Below, one piece after another: positions 46,542 to 56,514 of a DNA stretch of 64,000 bases. The notes beneath the pieces were generated by a model that was not told the DNA's origin, did no database searches, and saw nothing but the letters and a program-made list of their open reading frames with translations. The stretch spans positions 117,041,601 through 117,105,600 of the forward strand of contig NC_083339.1 in assembly GCF_019175385.1 (NCBI RefSeq). The letters are read 5' to 3'. Numbering within the stretch: the stretch's first letter is position 1; each line of letters begins with the position of its first letter. The position numbers were made by a program, and so were the translations under genes. The DNA is from Lycium barbarum. Its lineage: Eukaryota; Streptophyta; Magnoliopsida; Solanales; Solanaceae.

Positions 46542-49500
46542 TTAGACTGTCCCGAAAATCATCAAATAGTACGCGCGGAAGACCTTTGGTGAAGATGTCA
46601 ACAATCTGATAACGGGACGGAACATGTAGGACACGAACCTTTCCACGTCTAACCTTTTCACGAATAAGTAAATGTCCATTTCAATATGCTTGGTACGTTG
46701 ATGTTGTACCGGATTTCCAGACAGGTAAATGGCACCCACATTGTCACAATAGACCAAAGTTGCTTTACGAATAGGACAGTTGAGTTCAAGCAATAGATTA
46801 CGAATCCAACAAGATTCAGAGACAACATTAGCAACCCCTCTGTACTCAGCTTCAGCACTAGACTTAGATAGAGTAGGTTGGCGCTTGGAAGACCAAGAAA
46901 TCAGGTTATCCCCAAAATATACACAATAACCCGATGTGGAACGCCGAGTGTCTGGACATCCTCCCCAATCAGCATCTGTATATAATAGTAGTGACTGCAG
47001 AGAGGTTTTATATAAGTGCGTACCAAAGTCAATCGTACCTCGAATGTAACGCAAAATACGTTTTAATGCTTCCATATGCTCGACTTTAGGATCATGCATA
47101 AACAACCAAACCTGTTGGACTGCGTATGATATGTTTGGCCGAGTAAATGTCAAGTATTGCAAAGCACCTGCCACACGACGATACTTCGTAGGATCCTCAT
47201 ACGGGGCGCTCGAAGTAGCGTTGAGTTTGCCTTTTGTATCAACTGGAGTGGGGCAAGGCTTACAGTGTGACATGCCTGCCCTGTCAAGAATATCCTATGC
47301 ATAAGAACTCTGAGACATGAATAGGCTATTTTTGTCCCGGGAGACGGCAATCTCCAAAAAATAGCTCAACGGACCCAAGTCTTTCATTGCAAATTCCGTA
47401 GCTAACTTGGACATAATACCTAGTCTGAGAGAGTCTGAAGATGCAGTTAGAATAATATCATCCACATATAACAAAATGTAAGCAGTATCCTTTCCACGAC
47501 AATAAGTGAAGAGAGAGTTGTCAGATGTACTATGCGAGAAACCAATGGTTGCCACATATTCAGCAAAACGCTGATACCATGCTCGTGGTGCCTGATTCAA
47601 GCCATAAAGAGACTTACTCAAGAGACAAACATGATCAGGACGAGCCGGATCCCGGAATCCCCAAGGCTGATACATATGGACAGTCTCATTTAAATTTCCA
47701 TGTAAGAAAGCATTCTTTACATCAAGTTGGTGAATGGGCCAAGAGTGAGATAAAGCAATAGTAAGAACCACACGGATAGTTGCCGGCTTGACCACCGGAC
47801 TGAAAGTCTCGTCACAATCAACACCTTCCCGTTGAGACCTGCCATCACCTACAAGACGGGCTTTATGCCGCTCAAAAGAACCATCAGATTTCTTTTTATG
47901 CCGAAAAATCCATAAAGACTGAATAATATTAGCATTTGGAGGACGAGGGACCAACTCCCAAGTCTTACTATCAATAAGAGCATTATATTCATCTTGCATA
48001 GCATTTTTCCAATTCGGGTCATTAAGTGCACCGACGGGATTTCGGGGAATAGGGGAGATGGAAATGTTGGCGCCACTTAAGGCTTGATTATGGTATTTCA
48101 AGTTCGGCTTAAATATCCCATGTTGACTACGTGTAGTCATGCGAGGAACGGGTGGGGGGCTGGCAGTGGGGCTGCTGCCGTGCTGGGACAGCGAGGGAGA
48201 GAGGTGGGCTGGCAGTGGCGGGACTGGCAGTGGGGGGGCTGGCAGTGGCGGGATGGCAGTGGCGGGAGTGCCTTGCTGGACAGGCGAAGAGGAAGGAGCA
48301 GCGGACTGTTCATGCAACAAATGTATTCTCAATGGAGAATTATCATCACCCAAAAACTCATATGAGGTAGGAGATGAATTATTTATTTGTGAAAAAGGAA
48401 AGGAACTTTCATCAAACCACACATGCCGAGCTATGATTAATTTTCGGCTCAATAAATCATAGCACTTGTACCCCCGATGATTAGAACGATACCCCAGGAA
48501 AACACACAGAGTGGACCTAGATTGTAGCTTATGAATTTGTGTGGACGGAAAGAGAGGAAAGCATAGACAACCAAAAACTCGGAGATGAGAGTAGGATGGG
48601 GTCTTTTGATAAAGAATCTGAGTGGGTGTCTTATATGCTAAGATTTTAGAAGGGAGAATATTGTGTAGATACGTTGCCATGGCCAAGGCGTGATGCCAAT
48701 AGAAGGGGGGCATAGATGCATGGGCAAGGAGTGTACGAACAATATAATTTATGAATTTAATTTTTCGTTCCGCCTTACCATTTTGGGGTGAGGTGTGCGG
48801 GCAAGAAAATCGGAAAAGCATCATTTTTTGTTCACAAAATTTATGAAAAGGACCATTATCGAATTCACGCCCGTTGTCACATTGAAAAGTTTTGATTTCT
48901 TTTTCAAACTGAGTGCGAATGAAAGTCCGGAAAGACAAGAAACAATCATAAACTTGGGACTTTGTTTTGATGGGAAAAGTCCAAAGAAAATTAGTATAAT
49001 TTTCAAGAAAAAAAACATAATATTTGTGACCAGAAGAGCTAAGAACAGGTGAAGTCCATAAATCACTGTGAACAATGTCAAATGGCTTAGTAGTAGTTGA
49101 AAGAGAGTCATAAAAAGGCATTTTAATTAATTTCCCCAAAGGGCAAGAATGACACACATTGTTTCGAGCCTTATTACATTGAATCAAATTACTACTACGT
49201 AAAGAACTAAGAATTACATCCCCGGGATGACCTAAACGAGAGTGCCAAATATGAGGAGAGATGATGGTAAAAGCAGATGGTGCAGAAGGCGAGATGGCTT
49301 GATAATTTTTGAAGAATGGATAAATATCATCTGAACTCTCACATCTCATGAGTTTGCTCCCCGTCCGTAAATCCTTCACAGAAAAGCCAAAAGGATCAAA
49401 TTCAACAGAAACCATATTATCGATAGTAAATTTACGTACGGAAATAAGGTTTTTGATGAGTTTAGGTGCATATAAAACATTTTCCAGGTTTAAGGAGGGA

Positions 49501-50810
49501 TTTACTTGAAGGGATGTATGACCATAACCACGAATCAGAATCATGTTACCATTACCAACAACAATGCCATTATTTTTGCTCAATTGATAGTAAGACGAGA
49601 GAGTACCTTGGGAGTTGGTCATGTGAGATGTGGCTCCGGTGTCCATGTACCAATTGTTGTCATTAGGCGGATTCAAAGACATTGTGTGCACAGCATGATC
49701 AATATCCGTGGGCGCATACCCACCATGTGATGATGAGGCTGCCGAGTAGAACGACTGTGGAGGACGAGCACCAAGGACTCCCTGTTGTGACGGGGCTGGG
49801 CGTGGCTGCTGCCACCCAGCAGTGGGGTACGGGAACGGTGGGATGGCCCACGGCTGTGGCCCCCAGGCAGCCCACGGTGGAAAGAACCACGACGAGGCAG
49901 TGGCCCCCTGGTGTTGCGACGCGGCGGGCTAGTTGGCCTGGGCGTTGGTCCGGCTGCCCCCGCCGCTGCTTTGCCCATTCCCGGTGCCACCACGGTTGTT
50001 GTTACGGTTGCCACCGCTGCGACAGCGGTTGGTCTTCTTTCCACGATTGTGAGAATTTCCTCGATTGTTGAAGGTATTTTTAGAATTGTTGGGCTGCCCA
50101 TTACTAGAGAAATTATGAGGATTAATATTGTGGGAAACGAGAGCAGCATTCGACCTAGAGTCGTGAATGGCGTCCTCGCCATGGCTGTCTTCCTCAAGTT
50201 CGAGCATTGACCGGACAACGTCAAAAGATGGGAGAGGAGTACGGTGCTGCACTGTCGTTCGAAAGGTTTTATATTCTTTCGATAGCCCTCGCAGAAGACG
50301 AAGCACAAGTTGTTCGTCGGAAACTTTGTGGCCGACGTTTGCGAGATTGTCTGCAAGAACTTTTAGCCTGGTGCAGTATGCTTTCACATTCGGAAAATCC
50401 ACTAATTTGGTGTTGGTGAATTTTGCATCAAGAGCAAGAGCCCTAGCCGATTTGTTGTCTCGAAAGAGATGAATAAGACGATTCCAAGCCTCGGCTGCGG
50501 TGTCCTCTTGATGAATGATCGTGTTGAGAAGATCATTCGATATCGTACCATATATCCATTGACGAACGATGTCATCTAGCTGTTCCCATAGAGCCTTTGC
50601 AACAAGTTTCTCGGCTGCGGTTGCCGGTGGTGGCACGGTGGGGGAGGCAGGAGGTAGTATGTGGTCAATCACCAAGTTTGCTCAGCAATGGAGCTTGAAG
50701 AGGGTAGCCCAGTTATTGTATTGGCTTCCTTCATAGTCAAGAACAATAGGAATGCATGATTTGATATTGGTGACTGTAGTCGCAGGGTGCAACTTGGACG
50801 CGTCAGCCAT
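46542..50810 (-). pseudogene. copia Gag-Pol polyprotein gene with three in-frame stops
   Basis: Start ATG at 50810-50808 (MADASKLHPATTV). Domains in order: UBN2/gag (50675-49929), a Pro/Gln-rich linker, protease (DTGATSHM), GAG-pre-integrase zinc motif (HSRLGHP, CHSCPLGK), integrase core (HSDLW, QCDNGREF, GKAERK), reverse transcriptase (KNAFLHGNL, YVDDIILTA), RNase H (TDADWGG, SSAEAEYRG, CDNVGAIYL). All lie in one frame. Stops: TGA 50684-50682, TAG 49931-49929 and TAG 47297-47295. The last falls between RT and RNase H. No frameshift was seen, which agrees with young LTRs. It acts, when intact, in cytoplasmic virus-like particles and integrates cDNA in the nucleus. Confidence 0.9.
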
Positions 50811-50913
50811 GGAAAAAAGGAGGAGGAAGGGCCGAAGAGGAGGGAGACGAAAAGGTGGTCAGCGGCTAGGGTTTAGGATGCTAGGGTTTTAGGAGAGACC
50901 TAGTCTGATACCA

Positions 50914-51053
50914 TGTAAGAGAATATTTGCCGTGATCATTCTCATTCCTTGAATAGGTTAATATACAGCATTTACAACATAATTGTAGGCATATGCTATA
51001 CTAAAATAGAAGATTACAAAATATATTTGACTAAATATTTACATAATCTAACA
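50914..51053 (-). repeat. copia 5' LTR
   Basis: Runs from TGTAAGAGAATATTTGCC to TAATCTAACA on +. Next to the primer-binding site on the inner side. It ends 74 bp from the acceptor of the cystine-knot gene. Confidence 0.85.
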
Positions 51054-51392
51054 GATTCGTTTATTCATGTTGTATATATATCAATCAAAATCGATTTTTG
51101 ATAACCTTAAATCGTGAAATATTTCAGTCAATGTGTCATGGTTCCCAAAGTCGAACGTTCTGGCGACAAGGGACGTCAATGGTGATTTCAAGACTTGAAA
51201 GGCATCTACTTCCAGAAGTTAATATTTTGGGCATAACTTGTGCGAAGTATTGTGAAACTCATGATGACTGCCGCAGTGACTGCTGGATTTGTTGTTCATG
51301 TTTTCTTAAATGTGATTTCAGTATTTCCTGTCTTTTATTTTGTGTTAATAATAATGAAAAAAAAAGGTCAAGTGATGATGACTTTTTATTCT

Positions 51393-51540
51393 GGAATAAT
51401 AATGGATTTTCTTCCAATAGGCTAGCATTTTAGTACTTGAATGATTCATCACACATTTTCAGATTTGATTCAGGAATAATAATGGATTTGATTCCAATAG
51501 GCTAGCATTTTAGTACTTGAATGATTCATCACACCTTAAT
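51393..51540. repeat. 80 bp tandem duplication after the cystine-knot exon
   Basis: GGAATAATAATGGATTT and the following CCAATAGGCTAGCATTTTAG occur at 51393 and again at 51473. Likely in the 3' UTR. Confidence 0.85.
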
Positions 51541-51544
51541 GATC

Positions 51545-52089
51545 GTTACCCTCCGTCTTTTTCTAGTACCAGTATACAGTATAAGTTTCAGATTAAGTCT
51601 GAAACATCGAATAGTAGCCACTTGTAAAATGATCATAGCCATGTAACAATTGACTCAACTTGCTATCAATATGGAACAAAAAATTAATGATTTGTATGGC
51701 TTACACATTCTTGACCGCCTATCAGGAGTCTGATAAGACATTATAAGTTTCATCATTGGCATGTGAGCAATGTGACTAACATCTTCGCTCACAGGAACTG
51801 CGACGAGAGGTCTTTTTCTTGATAACATGTCACTGCATTAGCAAAATTCATACAAATTATAGAAGAAATGGCAAGAAATTGTTAAACTGACAGTATATAC
51901 ACTGATAATGTCAAGAAATTCTTAAACTATTACTGTGATTATACTTAACATGTTATAACAACAAGTAACCCGTGTTATTTTCCAGGTTTACTTATTCCAC
52001 GTACATTATGGGCGGTAACATGATAGTTTAAAAATTCTTTAGCAGTCAGTAAATAAAGATTAAACTCATTGTGTTTAATGCTTTTGAAG
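51545..52089. other. Spacer between convergent cystine-knot and RLK genes
   Basis: Contains the 3' flanks of both genes. No further gene or repeat recognised. Confidence 0.5.
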
Positions 52090-54402
52090 TTATGATGAAG
52101 CAGAGAGGAAGGACGTTACATCGGTGAGTAGTAAATCCCTCGGCTGCAGCATGTTGATCACTTTTCCCATTTTAGGCCTGTTCATAACATCTGGATCAAC
52201 ACATTTAAGAGCTATTAGCAGAACTCGTTTCAGTTCTTTCATACAAGGCATTTCTGGTAGCTTTGGATCCACTATTTGATCAAATTGTTCGCTTTCCACC
52301 GTTGACTTCATCCAGTCAATTAAATATTCCTATAAATTGATTACGAACCATTTTAGACCACCCTTTTTTTACGCTGTTGTCTAGAGAGATAATGAATGAG
52401 TATGCCAAAAAGGAAAGAAATTTTAGACCTCAATTTCTGTGATAGTGTACTCTATGGAAGGCTTTCCAGATACAATCTCCATGATAAGTATACCAAAGCT
52501 GTAAACATCAGTCTTATCGTCTAAAATTTTGGTGGACAAATATTCTGGTGCAAGATAGCTGAAGCAAGCCATAAAAAAGAAGGTTATAAATCAATCGAAA
52601 AAGATGGGCTTGTGTATATAACTATGTTGCTCAGACTCCTCAAAAATGCATTACTTTTGGAGGATCTGACATGTACCAGCTAGCGGCATTTTAGAAGAGT
52701 TCGAGCAGCATAGGTTTATAAGTTAAAGAGCTGCAAAGTGTATCAAGAAATTAACTCACCCTGACATTCCAGTAGGGGGTGTTATTGGATAACTCCATTC
52801 ATCAGAACCTAAGAGTTTGGTGATACCAAAATCACATATCTTTGGATTCCACTGCTTATCAAGCAATATGCTACTTGACTTTAGGTTTTGATGGATTATT
52901 GCTGGTTCAGTATCCTCATGAAGGTAAGCCAACCTGCACAAAATAACCAAATATGTTTCAAGTTAAAATTTGGTCCCCTTTTTCAAATGTGGATTCAGAG
53001 GAAAAGAATTTAATTAAAGACAAACCCTTTTGCAATTCCAAGCACAATTTTCATCCGAATATTCCATGTTAAGGGGCTAACTTCACTGATGCAATCATGC
53101 AGCCACTGCCCTAGATTGCCATTGTCTACGTGCTCGTCCACGATAATCCTAATCAAATTATAAACAAATAGTCATTCGATGCATTAACATCATCGATAGA
53201 ATGAAAGTTTTGACGGAGTATAGATAGAGGATTTGTAGTACCTGAAGTATCCTTCAAAACAGTAACCAAGCAATTTCACCAAGTTTTTGTGTCTGAGACC
53301 CAATAATACTTCCACTTCCCCAGTAAATTCCTTCGCTTTATCCCTGTCATTCAGTGTTTGAAGCGAAAAAATAAGATAAACTAAAGCATTAAGTCTCTTA
53401 AGTAATCTGTTCTTACGCAGTCTGAAATTCCAACCTTAATTGCAAATTCATTTTTCTACAAACACTGATGCGAAGTTAACAATATACTTGACAATCATAG
53501 TGATCAACTACATTTCCCGTTAAATTAGATGAGCTTAAGTTCTATACATCGAGGTTTAAAAGATATTTAATGACACAATCAGGTCACTTATATGCTATGT
53601 TGCTCAGACTCTTTAAAAATATTGCCGTATGTATTTCCAACGCACAGACTCTTAAAAATTCAGCCATAGGTATTTCCGACATGGCTGCGACAGTATTTTT
53701 TTGAGGGTCCGAGCAATATAGCTTATAAGGTAAATTTCTAAGATACAAATCCGTAACCTGCAAAAAAGGTAATTCACTTGGTATGACAAATTAGACAACA
53801 CAGATCATAAAGAAATCTTTACATTGTCAGCGTATATGACTTAAATCCATATTAGATTATCTGTGTATTTACCTGCTATGGAGCAACCGCTTTACTGCAA
53901 CTCTAGTATTACCAAACATGATACCATAATAAACAACGGCATAATCTCCACATGCAACTACGTTTCCATCAGCAAAGTTATCTGTTGCTGCTTCAATCTC
54001 TGTCAATGTGAACTGGTAACATGACCTAGTTGCATCAAAAGCAACACCAGGATGAGGATATCTAGCCCCTGGCATATTAGTTTGATTACTAGAGAATATC
54101 ACTTGTTTCTCTGGGGTTCCATTGCCCATCTCAATCTCCCATGCATTATGTGGCAATAGCCTTCTACTCATTGAATAATTACTATTGTGAGACTTTGTGT
54201 GCACATCTTTTGAAACCATCGGATTCAAGGCATTATGTGCTTTACGGCGTAGCCTAGTTATGATGATATAAAGAGTGATGCAGAGAGCAGCGACAAGGAA
54301 GAAAAGAACAATGCAAGTCAGAATTGCAATCCATAATTTGATACCAAAGAATGAAGTTGGCTTCGAAAGCCACAGTTTGATGGATGAAAAGTTAAAAGAC
54401 AT
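52090..54402 (-). CDS. Membrane-anchored receptor-like kinase, predicted pseudokinase
   Basis: Exons in reading order: 54402-53873, 53343-53242, 53148-53026, 52933-52760, 52558-52429, 52329-52090, totalling 1299 nt (432 residues), open throughout. It fits the plant RLK group typified by Arabidopsis At1g01540/At4g01330: short N-terminus with LSKPTSFFGIKLW, one membrane helix (about 21-48), basic juxtamembrane region, kinase domain. Lys171 of VAVK, DFG (286-288) and APE are kept, and the segment DVYSFGILIMEIVSGKPS is typical. But HRD is HQN (266-268), so the catalytic Asp is gone, and the Gly loop reads ACGDYAVVYYG without two of its three glycines. It probably signals, if at all, as a scaffold. 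The tail stops soon after kinase subdomain XI. Confidence 0.88.
52622..52713. mobile_element. Small foldback MITE in RLK intron 4
   Basis: CTATGTTGCTCAGACTCCTC at the left and CTATGCTGCTCGAACTCTTC (reverse complement) at the right; the inside has an imperfect AAAATGCATTACTTTTGGAGGATC unit. This family is common in Solanaceae introns. Confidence 0.7.
53595..53721. mobile_element. Second copy of the same foldback MITE, RLK intron 1
   Basis: Starts CTATGTTGCTCAGACTCTTT and ends GGGTCCGAGCAATATAG. The ends match the copy at 52622. It lies in the intron between the first two coding exons. Confidence 0.7.
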
Positions 54403-54615
54403 TGTTTAGGAGAATGCAAAAGTGGAGAAAGAATTCAAAGAAACAAGTTTAAAGAATTTATTACGAGTGAAAGAGTTTGAGTTCAACTAAAACTCTACCG
54501 TTTTGTAATTCAAATTTTGTGATAATTAGACAATAAAACTGAGACATCCTTATTTTGCGGGAGATCTTCAAACAAAAACAAACCATCTCTCGAACAACTT
54601 GTTGCTATTTGTAAC

Positions 54616-55622
54616 TAGGGGTGTCACTGGTACGGTTCGGGCGATTATTTTATAAAATTTATATCGAACAATTTGTTGCTATTTGTAACTAGGGGTGTCA
54701 CTGGTACGGTTCGGGCGATTATTTTATAAAATTTATACCATGCTAATTTTTCGGTTATTTGATTTTGTAGAACCAAAATTAGACATTTCGAAACCGTCCC
54801 ATCATCTCGGTTTCTCTTCGGTATCGGTACGGTTCAGTTAATTTTCGGTTTTTTTTTTTTTTTTTAGAAAAAGAACCACATGTTATAGTCACTAGTAAAA
54901 GTTAAAGATACGATATCATGCATACTTTTATAGGACTTTGGTAAAAAATTCTCTAGACATTTTTACTATTCAAAGCGTGATGAATCAAGAAAACATGAAA
55001 GAAGCCAAGAATAAAGATTGATCCCACTATTTTACGATAGGGTAAAGCAATGTTAAGCAAAGACGAAAAAAAAGTATAATTTGATCGCACGAGGAGGAAA
55101 AAATCAATCAAGAAGGGACTCAAGAACAGAGTCTACTAAGATTAAATATCCAATAAGATAAATTTAAAATCATATGATAAGAAAGATATCTAATACTTTG
55201 TAGTTTTCTATCCAAGATCGTTGGAATACCTTGTAACATACAAGCTAGTTACTACTCGAGATGATATAACTAATTTAATTTCAATAGGAGTAGTATAATA
55301 GGTTTCAGCGTAGGAACTTTAGGCGTTAATTATGTTGTCGGCTTGTACTCGTTTTCATCATTCCGAACTCAAGGCGAAATTTTTAATATTTTATTATATT
55401 TAAATTTAATATATAGAATATATTTTACACATATAAACGTATTCGGTACGGTTCGGTTTTTTTTTCGGTTCATTTTTCTAAAATTAAAAATCAACCTAAT
55501 TATTCGGTACGGTTATAAATTTATATAAAAACCGTCGGTTTTATTAAAAAACCTAAAAAACAGTTCGGTATGGTACAGTTCGGTTGGTTAAGTCGGTTTT
55601 TTGAAAACTATTGACACCCCTA
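54616..55622. mobile_element. 1 kb hAT-like element upstream of the RLK gene, 8 bp TSD, duplicated left tip
   Basis: Ends TAGGGGTGTCA and TGACACCCCTA; TTTGTAAC at 54608-54615 and 55623-55630. The first 74 bp, including the TSD and terminal repeat, are repeated in tandem (units at 54601 and 54675). The inside has CGGTACGGTTCGG-type repeats near both ends and no transposase ORF. It sits about 200 bp upstream of the RLK start codon. Confidence 0.75.
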
Positions 55623-55736
55623 TTTGTAACTATGTTTTGATGGAAGGTATTCCCAACAGAATAATCTTTTTTCCAATTAAATCTTGATGAAGCTGCTATT
55701 TTTTTTTCTTTGCTTTTATAACTGCACACATTATTA

Positions 55737-56040
55737 TTCCCTCCGTCCATTTTTACTTGTCATATATAATAAAAATAGATGTACACTTTTACTTGTACAA
55801 TTTAGAAAATCAAGAAATAATTTATCATTTCATAGCTATTTTGCCTTATTATTAATTATTAGGTTCGAAACTTCAAAGAATTATTAGTAACTTCACAACT
55901 TTTAAGGTATGTTCGATCAATTTAAATCATTATATGACTTAATAATTATTGGGGTGATATAGTAAAATTATCATTATATTTATGACTTATTGAGGGGTGT
56001 GTCAAATCAATACATAACAAGTAAAAATGTACAGAGGGAA
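55737..56040. mobile_element. Stowaway MITE, 304 bp, TA TSD
   Basis: TTCCCTCCGTCCATTTTTAC and, from the right, TTCCCTCTGTACATTTTTAC form the inverted ends. TA dinucleotides flank at 55735-55736 and 56041-56042. Confidence 0.8.
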
Positions 56041-56080
56041 TATCTTGCAAGAGCTCGAGTGGTCAAACTAAAAGTCTACT

Positions 56081-56263
56081 TTTTTGTTTTTGGTTTCCCA
56101 CCAGTGTACCGCACCCACATTGAAGCCTGACTATATCTAGATTCACACCGCGTAGGACCCCATTCGGGAGGAAGCGCTCCCTAATTCCATACCCAGGGCT
56201 CGAACCCAAGACTCTGATTAAGGGAGGAACAGCCCCATCTGCTGCACCACATCGGGGCTTTCT
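56081..56263 (-). mobile_element. tRNA-derived SINE, reverse orientation
   Basis: Read on -: GATGTGGTGCAGCAGATGGG (A-box area), GGGTTCGAGCCCTGG (B-box), then GAATGGGGTCCTACGCGGTG and a terminal GGGAAACCAAAAACAAAA tail. This arrangement is that of an abundant Solanaceae SINE. Near-matching TCTACTT sequences lie on both sides. Confidence 0.75.
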
Positions 56264-56514
56264 TTCTTTTCTACTTGAGCTGCACTTTAGACCATATATT
56301 AATTGAGTGGAGTAGCTACAATTTACTTCTGTTCTGGGCATGAAATTAAATAGGTAAAAGGCCTGCAGAAAGGAAGTACATGTACAAAAAATCTTGTGTG
56401 TAGACAAAGAAGTACATCTCTAAAATCTGCATGTGATTCTCTCTCCTCTCTGGACACAATTTGATATAATAACAGAACAATTCAGAATTTGCAAAAGACT
56501 ATCCACTGTAGGGA

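Larger units (their letters stand above)
46379..51053 (-). mobile_element. Complete Ty1/copia retrotransposon, 4.7 kb, young LTRs
   Basis: The right (5') LTR is 50914-51053, TG...CA, about 140 bp. The left (3') LTR ends at 46506, and over the last 112 bp I count one mismatch between them, so the insertion is recent. The first bases of the left LTR (46379-46393) are diverged, and I could not confirm a 5 bp TSD. The primer-binding site (TGGTATCAGA, read on -) is at 50904-50913, directly inside the 5' LTR. A G-rich polypurine-like stretch lies just inside the 3' LTR (46507-46530). The internal gag-pol frame has three in-frame stops. Confidence 0.9.
45619..51433 (+). pseudogene. Cystine-knot mini-protein gene (2A11 / carboxypeptidase-inhibitor-like), probably defective
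   Basis: Exon 1 (to 45676) encodes a signal-peptide-like AILKLSFALTVLFMATA before a GT donor. Exon 2 starts at 51128 after TTTCAG. In exon-1 frame it reads VNVSWFPKSNVLATRDVNGD and then hits TGA. One base over, the frame gives HLLPEVNILGI and a Cys cluster at 51239-51301 with spacing C-x3-C-x5-C-x3-C-x2-C-C-x-C. This order (propeptide with ALRD-like motif, LLP..NILG, then C-x3-C-x5-C) matches my memory of the tomato fruit 2A11 protein and potato carboxypeptidase inhibitor. The expected initiator codon position (45619) is GTC; the first ATG is 45664. So the start and a single base are both doubtful. A copia element and a MITE fill the intron. Confidence 0.5.

Noticed and set aside
48084..48462. 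Plus-strand Gly/Trp-rich ORFs
   Set aside because: They are antisense to the Pro-rich linker of the copia polyprotein.
46379..51053. Endogenous pararetrovirus
   Set aside because: The domain order is protease-integrase-RT-RNase H between LTRs with a tRNA-Met primer site, which is Ty1/copia. No movement or coat protein was seen.
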